DNA of 62,270 nucleotides, taken from contig JAQBNL010000031.1 in assembly GCA_028288585.1 (NCBI GenBank), positions 1 to 62,270 of the forward strand, given 5' to 3'. Positions 7,622-17,800 of the stretch are shown here, piece by piece. Positions within the stretch are counted from its first letter, which is position 1; each line of letters opens with the position of its first letter. The notes beneath the pieces were generated by a model. It did no database searches. It saw only the letters and a program-made list of their open reading frames with translations, and was not told the DNA's origin. The position numbers and the translations under genes are program-made. This DNA is from Chitinophagaceae bacterium. GTDB taxonomy: Bacteria > Bacteroidota > Bacteroidia > Chitinophagales > Chitinophagaceae.

Positions 7622-7650
7622 AAAAATGCCCCGATCCAGTCAGGGCATTT
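7622..7650 (-). terminator. Intra-operon terminator-like hairpin between ctaD and ctaB
   Basis: On the minus strand AAATGCCC and GGGCATTT pair (7643-7650 with 7624-7631) and are followed by TTTTTAAA. This is a good intrinsic-terminator shape placed inside the operon, so it may reduce expression of the assembly genes relative to subunits I and II. Confidence 0.6.
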
Positions 7651-7695
7651 ATCTTTTGAGTATTATAATTTGTTACACTTCAAAATCGATACCCC

Positions 7696-9501
7696 TTAAT
7701 GTTTACTTTCATCTTCGCCTACAGGCTCCGTTTGCGGAATAAAATCCCGTCCGTCTTTTCCATAATCATATGCCCAGCGGTGTACTTCAGGAATTTCTCC
7801 CGGCCAGTTACCATGTCCCGGGCGAATTGGTGTTGACCATTCCAGCGAAGCAGCGCCCCATGGATTAAGCGTTGTAACTTTTCTTCCTTTAAAAATTGAA
7901 TAAAAGAAATTGAACACAAATAAAAGCTGCGCTGCAAAAACTATTATAGAAACAAAACTGATGAATTGATTAAGCCCGCCAAACATTTTGAAAGATTCCC
8001 AATTGCTGAAATCATAATAACGGCGTGGCATACCTGCTAATCCTTCGTAATGCATTGGCCAGAAAATAAGATAAGAGCCGATCATTGTAACCCAAAAATG
8101 GATGTACGCTAACGTATTGTTCATATACCTGCCATACATTTTTGGATACCAGTGATACAGGCCTGCAAACATGCCGAACATACCTGCAACACCCATTACA
8201 ATATGAAAGTGCGCAATAATAAAATATGTATCATGAAGGTGAATATCCAATGCAGAGTTACCAAGAAAAACACCTGTCAATCCTCCTGAAATAAATAGAC
8301 TTACAAACCCGATGGCAAAAAGCATCCCCGGACTAAACCTGATATTGCCCCGCCACAAAGTGGTGAGCCAGTTAAATACTTTTATTGCAGATGGCACCGC
8401 AATTAATAATGTAAGCAGAACAAAGAAAGAACCCAGGAATGGGTTTAACCCTGTTACAAACATGTGGTGAGCCCAAACAACAAACGCCAATGCTGTGATG
8501 GCAAACAATGATCCTACCATTGCCATGTATCCAAAAATTGGTTTTCGTGAATTAATAGACATCACTTCTGAGGCTATGCCCATTGCCGGTAAAATAATAA
8601 TGTAAACTTCGGGGTGACCCAAAAACCAAAACAGGTGTTGGAATAATATCGGACTTCCACCTTCATTAGGTAAAATTTTACCATTAATAACAATGTCACT
8701 CAGGTAAAAACTGGTGCCGAGATTTCTGTCGAACAACAAAAGGATACAACCGGATAATAAAACGGGAAACGATAATACGCCTAATACAGCAGTAAAGAAA
8801 AATGCCCACATTGTTAAAGGCATTCTTGTCATACTCATACCTTTTGTACGAAGGTTAAGTACAGTAGTAATATAATTAAGACCGCCAAGCAATGCATTAA
8901 TAATAAATAATGACATGCTCACCAGCCAGAGATCCAGGCCGATCTTTGATCCGTCAGAAGCCTCGCCCAATGCGCTTAATGGAGGATAGATCGTCCACCC
9001 GCCACTTGCCGGACCTGTTTGTACAAATAGTGAAGCAAACATTACAATTGATGCTGCGAAGAAGAACCAATAGCTCAGCATGTTTAAAAATGGTGATGCC
9101 ATATCTCTTGCGCCAACCTGCAATGGAATTAAAAAGTTTGAGAATGTTCCGCTCAATCCTGCGGTTAACACAAAGAACACAAGCACTGTTCCGTGCATGG
9201 TTACCAATGAATAATAAAATTCAGGATCCAGTTTGCCACCTTTCGCCCAATGGCCTAAAAAATCTTCGAGCCATGGAAAAGTTGATTCAGGATAACCTAA
9301 TTGCAAACGAAACAAAACAGAAAATAATCCGCCTATGATAGCCCATACAATTCCTGTAATTAAAAATTGTTTGGCGATCATTTTATGATCCTGGCTAAAA
9401 ACATATTTGGTTATAAATGTTTCATGATGGTGATGCTCATGAGCATGCCCGGCATCATGTGTTCCTGTTTGGTGTTCGTGCAATATTGCTTCGTTACTCA
9501 T
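7696..9501 (-). CDS. ctaD: Cytochrome c oxidase subunit I
   Basis: The catalytic subunit, 601 residues with twelve or more helices, reduces O2 to water and pumps protons. Visible motifs are the haem a ligand in TMHGTVLVFF, the CuB-site GHPEVYIIILP with cross-linked Tyr and the A1-type glutamate, the CuB His pair WAHHMF, and the haem ligands in HLHDTYFIIAHFHIV. The D-channel region reads GARDMASPFLNMLSYW, keeping the Asp but differing from the usual GAPDMAFPRxNN. The N-terminal tail (residues 8-26) is very His-rich and could bind metal. Confidence 0.96.
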   Translation of the reverse strand: MSNEAILHEHQTGTHDAGHAHEHHHHETFITKYVFSQDHKMIAKQFLITGIVWAIIGGLFSVLFRLQLGYPESTFPWLEDFLGHWAKGGKLDPEFYYSLVTMHGTVLVFFVLTAGLSGTFSNFLIPLQVGARDMASPFLNMLSYWFFFAASIVMFASLFVQTGPASGGWTIYPPLSALGEASDGSKIGLDLWLVSMSLFIINALLGGLNYITTVLNLRTKGMSMTRMPLTMWAFFFTAVLGVLSFPVLLSGCILLLFDRNLGTSFYLSDIVINGKILPNEGGSPILFQHLFWFLGHPEVYIIILPAMGIASEVMSINSRKPIFGYMAMVGSLFAITALAFVVWAHHMFVTGLNPFLGSFFVLLTLLIAVPSAIKVFNWLTTLWRGNIRFSPGMLFAIGFVSLFISGGLTGVFLGNSALDIHLHDTYFIIAHFHIVMGVAGMFGMFAGLYHWYPKMYGRYMNNTLAYIHFWVTMIGSYLIFWPMHYEGLAGMPRRYYDFSNWESFKMFGGLNQFISFVSIIVFAAQLLFVFNFFYSIFKGRKVTTLNPWGAASLEWSTPIRPGHGNWPGEIPEVHRWAYDYGKDGRDFIPQTEPVGEDESKH

Positions 9502-9531
9502 TGTAATATTTTTTAAACCTCGTGGCTATTA

Positions 9532-10578
9532 TTATTTTGTCGTCATCGCTACCGGTTTTACGGCAGTTGCAGCTGAATCTGTTTTAGGTGCTTCAGGTGG
9601 CGCCGTGGCTTTTACATATTCCGGCGTTTGTCCAGCCAGCCATTTGTCAAACTCCTGTTGGGATTCTACGATCATTGTTCCTCTCATACTAAAATGGCTC
9701 TTGCCACATATCTGGTCGCAGGCTATCTCATAAACAAAATTTGGATTGCCCGTCTTTACTTTCATTTCTTCGGTAGTCCATTTTGGTGTAAACCATAATG
9801 TAGTGGGTATACCGGGAACGGCATCCATTTTCATTCTGAAATGCGGAAGCCCTACATCATGAATTACATCCTGCGAATTTATTACGAGTTTAACGGGTTT
9901 GCCAACAATAATATGCATTTGCTGTACATGAATATCATCATGGCTTGACTCATCAGCCCAATCAACACCCAGGGGATTACCTTTGGCGGCATCGGTTAAT
10001 TTAAAATTCTTTTTACCAAGCACACCATCTTTTCCCGGATACCTGATCTCCCATGCAAACTGGTGCCCTGTAATTTCTATTAATTGTGAATCTTTAGGGG
10101 CATCGCCTGTAAACTTAAACCAGTATTTTAATCCAAAAACTACCAGCACCGTCAATACAATTGCAGGTACGCCGGTCCACAATAATTCAAGCTTATTATT
10201 ATGGGTAAAATAATAGGCCTTTCTTTTATCGGTTTCCTGGTATTTAAAGGAGAACCAGAATAATAATATCTGTGTAATAAAAAATACTGCACCGCAAACC
10301 GCAATGGTGATCCACATCATTGTATCAATATTCTCACCTTCAAATGATGCAGAGCCTTGTGGAAATAAGGTTTTGCCATAGTACAATTTATTACACCACC
10401 AGCAACCTACCAATCCTAAAATTAAAAAGGCAACCAAAAGAAATCCATTTATCCGGTTGGTTTGCTTGCGTGATTTTTCCTCTCCTTTTAATACACTTAC
10501 ATATTCACTCGCTTTTGCGATCTGAAATATCAGGAGGAAAATCATTACAACTATCGCTATCAAAAAAAAGTCATTCAT
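9532..10578 (-). CDS. ctaC: Cytochrome c oxidase subunit II (CuA subunit)
   Basis: A 348-residue protein with an N-terminal membrane helix (about 5-20), two further helices (about 45-60 and 90-112; another at 132-150) and a periplasmic cupredoxin domain. The CuA ligands are seen as CDQICGKSHFSM. It accepts electrons from cytochrome c or directly from complex III. No fused cytochrome c domain (CxxCH) is present, so electrons must come from ActE, the ActA haems or a separate cytochrome. The C terminus is Ala/Pro/Thr-rich. Confidence 0.94.
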   Translation of the reverse strand: MNDFFLIAIVVMIFLLIFQIAKASEYVSVLKGEEKSRKQTNRINGFLLVAFLILGLVGCWWCNKLYYGKTLFPQGSASFEGENIDTMMWITIAVCGAVFFITQILLFWFSFKYQETDKRKAYYFTHNNKLELLWTGVPAIVLTVLVVFGLKYWFKFTGDAPKDSQLIEITGHQFAWEIRYPGKDGVLGKKNFKLTDAAKGNPLGVDWADESSHDDIHVQQMHIIVGKPVKLVINSQDVIHDVGLPHFRMKMDAVPGIPTTLWFTPKWTTEEMKVKTGNPNFVYEIACDQICGKSHFSMRGTMIVESQQEFDKWLAGQTPEYVKATAPPEAPKTDSAATAVKPVAMTTK

Positions 10579-10741
10579 GCTAATTATTTTCTAACGTTTT
10601 ATCTTTTATCAAGCTTATTTTTTTAAAAAGATTTTGTTACCCAGCTTCAAATCTTTGTGCATCTTCATTGGCGTCGCACTCTTCTACATTATCTCTTTAC
10701 TCATCGATCCTTCAACATCACACATCTTACTTCTTACATCA

Positions 10742-11995
10742 TCAAGTATGATGTATAATACTTTCTTTTAAGAACGGATGGTTCCTTGGTACCATCGGAT
10801 GCTTTGATAAATATCTTCCAACGCCCCACATTATCAATCCTATATAACCAAGAGGAATACCAAACTCATACCAGCTCATTTTCGGATTTCCCTTTACGGT
10901 TCCCGGCATTACCATCTGGTAAAAATCTATCCAATGTCCAAAAATTATCAGTACCGCCATAAAGGTCATAAGAGTATAATTTCTCTTAACAGATTTCTTC
11001 ATCAGGATTAATATAGGGCACACAAAATTTACGATCAGGTTAAAGAAAAATATCCCTTTGTATGGACCTGCATGCTCAGAAGTTCCTATTCTTTGAATAA
11101 AATAGATTGTTTCTTCAGGCTGGTTACTGTACCATATAAGCATGTATTGAGAGAACCACAGGTATGTCCAGAAAATTGAGAATGCGAACATAAATTTTCC
11201 AAGATCATGTAAATGTTCTTCGGTTACATATTCCAGTTCACCGCGGTTTTTTAAATAAATTACAAACAATACTATTAATGAAACCCCGGAAACGAATGTG
11301 CTTGCAAATGTGTACCAGCTATACATTGTACTGAACCAATGCGGATCAATGCTCATAAGCCAAAGCCATGGCGTGGTAGAGCCTACTGTTAATCCAAACA
11401 CAACTATAAAAGCCGATCCCCAGGTAACATTTTTCCAAACCCATGCTTTTCCTGTTTCATAATCCATAGGGCCTTTTTCATCTGTTTCAAGACTCATCTG
11501 TCTCATCTTCCTGCCTATGAATGCCCATAACCCGATGGTTAATACAGAAGCAACTGTATAAAATGTAGGGTTTAAAAACCCTGATTTACCACTTAATATT
11601 TTATCTGAAGCAACATGTTCTTTATCAAGCCATGGATAAATATCAATTCGATGACCTAATACAATGCATAATATAACAATAAGGGTAAGTAATCCCATTA
11701 TAGGTACAAGAGAAGAAATAGCTTCGGTCACCCTTCTGAACGCCACCTGCCAGCCACCCATAGCAAGTGTAGTTATACAAATAAAGAACATACCTGTGTT
11801 TACCAGTAATAGCCAAAAAATACTATTTTGTAATAATACAGCCCAGAATCTTGTACTGTTTACATCATCCCCGTGTGAACTTCCGCCCGGATGTAAAACA
11901 AATATTCCAACCAGTAATGAAAGTGCGCCTACAATCATGAGGCCGGCCGACCACTTCTTAAATCCCCCCGGTATTACAAAATGATTGTTCATCAA
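10742..11995 (-). CDS. actF: Alternative complex III subunit ActF (NrfD-like)
   Basis: A 417-residue polytopic protein with about ten helices, related to NrfD/PsrC and to ActC. It is one of the two quinol-side membrane subunits of alternative complex III. Segments such as WAFIGRKMRQMS and FSIFWTYLWFSQYMLIWYSNQPEET are typical. It is the last act gene, just upstream of oxidase subunit II. The 163 nt between them (10579-10741) show no clear signal. Confidence 0.9.
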   Translation of the reverse strand: MMNNHFVIPGGFKKWSAGLMIVGALSLLVGIFVLHPGGSSHGDDVNSTRFWAVLLQNSIFWLLLVNTGMFFICITTLAMGGWQVAFRRVTEAISSLVPIMGLLTLIVILCIVLGHRIDIYPWLDKEHVASDKILSGKSGFLNPTFYTVASVLTIGLWAFIGRKMRQMSLETDEKGPMDYETGKAWVWKNVTWGSAFIVVFGLTVGSTTPWLWLMSIDPHWFSTMYSWYTFASTFVSGVSLIVLFVIYLKNRGELEYVTEEHLHDLGKFMFAFSIFWTYLWFSQYMLIWYSNQPEETIYFIQRIGTSEHAGPYKGIFFFNLIVNFVCPILILMKKSVKRNYTLMTFMAVLIIFGHWIDFYQMVMPGTVKGNPKMSWYEFGIPLGYIGLIMWGVGRYLSKHPMVPRNHPFLKESIIHHT

Positions 11996-12014
11996 TTTAT
12001 TTTTAGAATTACTC

Positions 12015-12644
12015 TTATTTTTTTGCTGTACTGCTGCTGTCTTTAGCTGCCGGCGCAGTGTTTTTATTTGCTGATGCTTTTGCCTGTTCTGATTTTATAT
12101 ATTGAATCACCATCCACCTTTGTTTCCTGCTTAACTGGGAAGCATAGCTGCCCATATTATTTCTGCCGTAGGTTACTACATGAAACATTTGTCCTTCGGG
12201 TTCTTTTACATACTGGTCTAATTTTAAATTAGCGATACCACCCACTTTTCCCGAAGTTGCCAAAGGTCCCTGTGCATCCATGTTAGCTCCGTGACAAATA
12301 GCACAATTAATATTAAATAGCCTTTGCGCCTCTAACATTTGATTTGAATCCAAAGCAGGTAGCGGGTCTTTTACTTCTGCTGCCATTTTATACCCGTTGG
12401 AATCATTGGGCAATGTATAAGGAAAAAGATCGCCTCTTCTTATAGTTCCATCTACAGGATAATTAATATAATTAATTCCATCCTGCTTAAGATTGTTTTG
12501 TGCATATGTTTCATAAGCCCTGCTGTAGGCCATATCAGGCATATACACTCTTCCGGGTTCACGCTTATCCCTGCAACTGGTAAATGCAGTTACTGTCATT
12601 ATAAGCACTGTTCCAAAACGAAATATTTTATTATCCATTCTCAT
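12015..12644 (-). CDS. actE: Alternative complex III subunit ActE (monohaem cytochrome c lipoprotein)
   Basis: A 209-residue periplasmic cytochrome. It has a lipoprotein signal (lipobox TAFTSC, Cys 24), one haem site CAICH (about residues 115-119) and a distal Met candidate in NNMGSYASQL. In alternative complex III it passes electrons from ActA towards the oxidase. The C-terminal tail is Ala/Lys/Ser-rich. ATG at residue 3 is also possible. Confidence 0.92.
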   Translation of the reverse strand: MRMDNKIFRFGTVLIMTVTAFTSCRDKREPGRVYMPDMAYSRAYETYAQNNLKQDGINYINYPVDGTIRRGDLFPYTLPNDSNGYKMAAEVKDPLPALDSNQMLEAQRLFNINCAICHGANMDAQGPLATSGKVGGIANLKLDQYVKEPEGQMFHVVTYGRNNMGSYASQLSRKQRWMVIQYIKSEQAKASANKNTAPAAKDSSSTAKK

Positions 12645-12679
12645 ATTAATTCTTCTATATCCGCCTGGGCGGATAGGGT

Positions 12680-13267
12680 TTAATATCCAACTTCTTCGTG
12701 CCTGTATAATTTTTGTTGTTTATCGTACCTGCCAAACCACCAGCCTGCTTCAGCTTCCTGAACATTAACTTCTATGGCGCCGTTGGTTTGTAAAAAACTG
12801 GTGACCTCTGTTTCATTTGTTTTTTCAGTGCATTCAATTACCATTACAAAAAGGTCATCGGTTGCACGTGGATGAAAATGATGTTTTTTAACTCCGGGCA
12901 TCATCTGGCACAAATAACAAAACGTCATTACCATTCCTACTGAAGCAAATAAAACAGTTGTTTCAAAGGTGATGGGTATAAATGCCGGCAAAGGAAAGTG
13001 TGGTTTACCGCCAATGTTAAGCGGCCAGTCACTTGTAAATATCCATCCCATACAACCCAATGCAGTGGCTGTTCCTGTAATACCAAAAATAAATCCTGCG
13101 GTGTGTAAGCTTGTTTCCCTGATGCCTATAGCATGATCTAAACCATGCACAGGAAAAGGTGTATACACATCGTGTATCTTATAACCTGCACGACGAACAT
13201 TTTTTATTGCAGGGAATAAAACCTTTTCATCATCAAAACAACCTACTACAAATTTTTTTACACTCAT
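12680..13267 (-). CDS. actD: Alternative complex III subunit ActD (DUF3341)
   Basis: A 195-residue DUF3341 protein with a soluble N terminus (KKFVVGCFDDEKVLFPAIKNVRRAGYKIHDVYTPFPVHGLD) and two membrane helices (about 58-80 and 93-118). It is a structural subunit of alternative complex III. Gene order C-D-E is the standard one. Confidence 0.93.
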   Translation of the reverse strand: MSVKKFVVGCFDDEKVLFPAIKNVRRAGYKIHDVYTPFPVHGLDHAIGIRETSLHTAGFIFGITGTATALGCMGWIFTSDWPLNIGGKPHFPLPAFIPITFETTVLFASVGMVMTFCYLCQMMPGVKKHHFHPRATDDLFVMVIECTEKTNETEVTSFLQTNGAIEVNVQEAEAGWWFGRYDKQQKLYRHEEVGY

Positions 13268-13282
13268 ATTAATTTAAAATGC

Positions 13283-13329
13283 AAAATTCAAAATGTAAAA
13301 TCAACTAATTGAATCTCCTTTTGAATTTT
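13283..13329. repeat. Inverted repeat between actC and actD
   Basis: The arms AAAATTCAAAA (13283-13293) and TTTTGAATTTT (13319-13329) are perfect 11-bp complements in an A/T-rich spacer between two operon genes. It may help set mRNA stability; there is no proper terminator shape. Confidence 0.4.
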
Positions 13330-13344
13330 TAATTTTTCTTTTAT

Positions 13345-14796
13345 TTAATGCGCATGCTCCACTTCTTCAATATAAAACTTATCAGCATCCATCTTCTCGG
13401 TCTCGGTCATTTTTGCTTTATAATTTTCACCACTTGTTTTTAATATAGCCTTGATCTCTGCCACTGCAATTACAGGGAAAAATTTGGCGAATAAAAAGTA
13501 ACAGGTAAAGAACAATCCAAATGTTCCCAGGTAAAAACCGATCTCCCAAATGGTAGGGCTATAATAAGTACTCCATGCAGATGGAAGATAATCCCTGTAA
13601 ATAGATGTAACAATAATTACAAAACGCTCAAACCACATACCCACATTTATCAATACAGACATGAAGAAAGTGAATGCAATATTTCTTCTCAGTTTTCTTG
13701 ACCAAAATAATTGCGGTGAAACAACATTACAGAACATCATTCCATAATAGCTCCAGCCATAAGGGCTAAAAAGATTTAACCTGTTTTGCCTGAATGCCCA
13801 CCACTCATATTGATTTTGTCCATACCATGCTACAAATAACTCGGTGAGGTATGCACAGCCCACAATAGAACCTGTGAGAACAATTACTTTATTCATTGCC
13901 TCGATATGACCTACTGTTATATAATCTTCCAGCGCTAAAACTTTACGTGTGATGATCAACAAACTTTGCACCATTGCAAATCCTGAAAAGATAGCACCTG
14001 CAACAAAGTAGGGAGGAAAGATGGTTGTATGCCATCCCGGAACTACTGATGTAGCAAAGTCAAAAGATACAATTGTATGAACTGATAATACCAGCGGTGT
14101 ACTTATACCCGCCAATACTAATGATAAACTTTCATGACGTTGCCAATGTTTTGTGCTTCCTGTCCATCCAAAAGATGTAAGGCCATAAAACATTTTACGG
14201 AATTTTGTTCTTGCCCTGTCACGAAGTGTAGCAAGATCAGGCAGTAAACCGGAGTACCAGAATAAAAGAGATACAGTGAAATAAGTTGATACCGCAAATA
14301 CGTCCCACATTAATGGAGATGCAAAGTTTGGCCAAACGGGGCCACGACTATTTGGGTAGGGAAGTACAAAGAAGAACATCCATACACGGCCCATGTGGAA
14401 TATAGGGAATTGACCTGCGCAGATAACAGCAAAAATTGTCATCGCTTCTGCGGCCCTGTTCACTCCTGTTCTCCATCCTTGCCTGAATAATAATAAGATA
14501 GCAGATATTAATGTACCGGCGTGGCCAATACCGATCCACCATACAAAGTTGGTAATATCCCATCCCCATCCTACAGTTTTATTCAGGTTCCATTGCCCTG
14601 TACCGTAAACAACTTCACGATAAACAGAATAAACCCCAAAACATAAAAGAAGAACCGCAATTGTAAATCCAATATACCAAAGCCGCGTAGGCTTTGTTTC
14701 AATAGGACGGCAAATATCTTCAGTAACCTGGTGATAATCTTTATCCCCGTCTACCAAAGGCTCCCTTAATTGTGATTCATATTTTAATAATGACAT
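13345..14796 (-). CDS. actC: Alternative complex III subunit ActC (NrfD-like)
   Basis: A 483-residue NrfD-family membrane protein with about ten helices that carries the quinol-oxidising site. Typical segments are TNFVWWIGIGHAGTLISAILLLFRQGWR, HMGRVWMFFFVLPYPNSRGPVWPNF and LFSPYGWSYYGMMFCNVVSPQ. It is encoded directly after ActB, whose Fe-S domain docks on it. Confidence 0.95.
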   Translation of the reverse strand: MSLLKYESQLREPLVDGDKDYHQVTEDICRPIETKPTRLWYIGFTIAVLLLCFGVYSVYREVVYGTGQWNLNKTVGWGWDITNFVWWIGIGHAGTLISAILLLFRQGWRTGVNRAAEAMTIFAVICAGQFPIFHMGRVWMFFFVLPYPNSRGPVWPNFASPLMWDVFAVSTYFTVSLLFWYSGLLPDLATLRDRARTKFRKMFYGLTSFGWTGSTKHWQRHESLSLVLAGISTPLVLSVHTIVSFDFATSVVPGWHTTIFPPYFVAGAIFSGFAMVQSLLIITRKVLALEDYITVGHIEAMNKVIVLTGSIVGCAYLTELFVAWYGQNQYEWWAFRQNRLNLFSPYGWSYYGMMFCNVVSPQLFWSRKLRRNIAFTFFMSVLINVGMWFERFVIIVTSIYRDYLPSAWSTYYSPTIWEIGFYLGTFGLFFTCYFLFAKFFPVIAVAEIKAILKTSGENYKAKMTETEKMDADKFYIEEVEHAH

Positions 14797-14824
14797 ATCT
14801 TATCAGCTTTAAGCTACCAACTTA

Positions 14825-17800
14825 TTATTTCGTTTTTTCAGAATTAGCTTCTTTAGTTCCATGAAATTCTCCTGTTTCCTCATTTTCGGGATGACTGCCA
14901 ACCTCTCTTTCTGTATTCCTAATCTTGGCAAGATAGTTAACATTGCTAAGCGTATGTAACTGCTCCAGCACATAAAACTTTCTTTCCTTTTGCTCTACAT
15001 TTCTTATTTGTGAAACACGGCTCTCTTTATCATTTACATTACTAAATACAATTGCGTGGGTAGGACAAGCCTGCATACATGCTGTTTGTATCTCTCCATC
15101 TTTTATAGTCCGGTTTTCTTTTTTTGCATTCAATTTTCCTTCCTGTAAGCGCTGAACACAGAAGCTGCACTTTTCCATAACACCATGCGAACGCACCGTT
15201 ACATCAGGATTTAAAACCATCCTTGACAGGTCATCATTCATCATCATCGTAGCATCAGATATTATTCCTCTTTGATTGTCAGGGAAACTATCTGCGCCTG
15301 TATAATCAGCCCAGTTAAATCTTCTTACTTTATATGGACAGTTGTTGGCACAATACCTTGTACCGATACAACGGTTATAAGCCATCTGGTTTAATCCTTC
15401 ACTGCTATGATTTGTTGCAGATACCGGGCAAACATTTTCGCAGGGTGCATTATCACAATGCTGGCAAAGCATTGGCTGAAAAATAACATCAGGATTTTCA
15501 GGGCTGCCGGTGAAGTAGCGGTCGATACGAAGCCAGTGCATATCATGATATCTTGCCACTTCCTGCTTACCCACTACAGGAATATTATTTTCTGCATGAC
15601 ATGCTACAACGCAGGCGCTGCAACCGGTACAGGTATTCAGGTCAATACTCATTCCCCATTTAATGCCGGGCTTATCAAAGTAAGGATACATAGTTGCCTC
15701 CTTTACATAATCTTCTCCAAAGGCTTTAAATTCTTCTTCCTCTTCTTTATTTAATTCTTTAGGGTCTGCAATAAATTTTGAGAGTGTTGTTTCTCTTATA
15801 ATAGGCCTCCCTTCTGTTACATTATGTACCTGAGATTGTGCAACCGGGTAAGTGTCTCCTGTTTTTTCTATTGTTGCATTAGCTGTATAATACTCAACCG
15901 TTGCGCCATTGAAAGTTGCAAGCGGATAAACGTTTACGCCGGAACCATTTGCAGCCTTGCCGATATAATCTCCTGTTTTATCTGCGGCATTGCTTTGTCT
16001 TCCGTAACCAACTGCCAATGCAATTACATTAGGATGAATACCGGGAATTATAAGCACAGGAAGTGTAACACTCTTGCCATTTACTGTAACTTTTACAACA
16101 GGCTTTTCAGGTTTTACTTCATATTTATCAACGTCGTTCTTATTAAATATATCAATGTTGAACAATGACTTTCCCATTGAAGGAGATATCATCGCATAGT
16201 TATCCCAGGTTGCTTTTGTGATAGGATCAGGAAGCTCCTGCAACCATGGATTGTTTGCATGATTACCTGTACCTAAAGAAACTTTTTGATACAACACAAC
16301 TTCATTTCCTCCGCCTTTTATTGCTCCTATTTTTGAAGCTGCATCAGCAATGTTTCCACTGAAAGAGCCGCCGGACATAGAAAGAGAAGTAGTTACTGCT
16401 TTTACAACTCCTGTTGAATCAGATGCTGTTGTTGCAGAAGAAGGATGTATTACACCATCCTGTAATGCTATATTGAAATTATCTGCACCGCCAACTTTTG
16501 CTGTCCAGTAATTTTTAAAATAAGTTTGATAGTCGGATGTATTACCCGTCCATTTTAATAATGAATCCTCAAATTGTCTTGTTTTGAATAAAGGATGAAT
16601 AAGTGGTTGCTGCAAACTGATAAGCCCGGTTTGCGGCTCTGCATCACCCCAGCTTTCCAGCCAGTGATGCGCCGGAAGAATATATTTACACAGCTCTGTA
16701 GTTTCATCCATCTTTTCGTTGAATGAAACAGATACAGGGCATTTTTTTAAGCCTGCTTTAAATTTATCAGCTGCAAAATAATTGTATGCAGGGTTAGGTC
16801 CGTAAATTAATAATGCACCAACGTTACCGGCATTAAGATCATTTACAAGAGTTGTAAAATCTGCATCCACACCCTGGCGATAGTTTGCTGTGGAAGACCA
16901 GTCAATAGTTTTACCGCCTGCGCCAATAGCTTCATTAATTGCATTTACAATTATTTGAATATTGGGGTCATTGCTTCCGCAAACAACTAAGGCTGCTCCT
17001 TTGTTTGCCATTAATTCTGCAGCAGCTTTTTTTACACCTTCTGCGGCATTGCCTGTTAAGTTTGAAGTAACGCTTCCACCAACTGCAGCCAACAAAGCAA
17101 GCGCAACTGCACCGGTTTCGGATGGCTTATGAATATATCTTTCATCTGCATTGGCGCCGGTTAAGCTCATATAACTTTCAAACTGAAAGTGCCTGCTCAT
17201 CTCCGGTTTCTCTGCATTAATCTTCCTGTTTTGAGAATATTGTGTGCTAAAAATAACAGGGCTCAACCAGGTTCCTAAAAAATCCGCACCAAGACTTACA
17301 ATAACTTTCGCATTTTCAAAATGGTAAGATGGAAGCGCTTTTTTTCCGTAAGAAGCTTCATTAGCCTGAAGCATTCCGCTGTAGGAAACAGCATCATACT
17401 GTACATGTTTACTTCCGGGATATTTTGCTAAAAAATCTGTGATTATTTGTTTTGTTGTAGGTGATGTAAGCGAAGATGTAAGCAGCACCAATGGCTTACC
17501 AGCATTTGCAGTTAAGTCATCTGCTATCAATTTATCAATCACTTCAAACGTAGCTTCTTTACCTTTTGCCATTGGATAACGAAGACGCGAAGTATCATAT
17601 AAGTCTAATACTGAAGCCTGCACCTGTGCTGATGTTCCGCCGCCTGTTAATGGAGAAAGTGCATTGCCTTCAATCTTTATTGGCCGGCCATCTCTTTGTT
17701 TAACCACTACAGGAATTACATCGCCATCGCTTACATAAGTGGAAGCGTAATAATTAGAAATGCCGGGGATAATATCATCTCTTTTATTTAAGAAGGGAAT

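Noticed and set aside
8910-9338. 142-codon ORF antisense to oxidase subunit I
   Set aside because: It is a shadow of a strongly conserved gene on the other strand.
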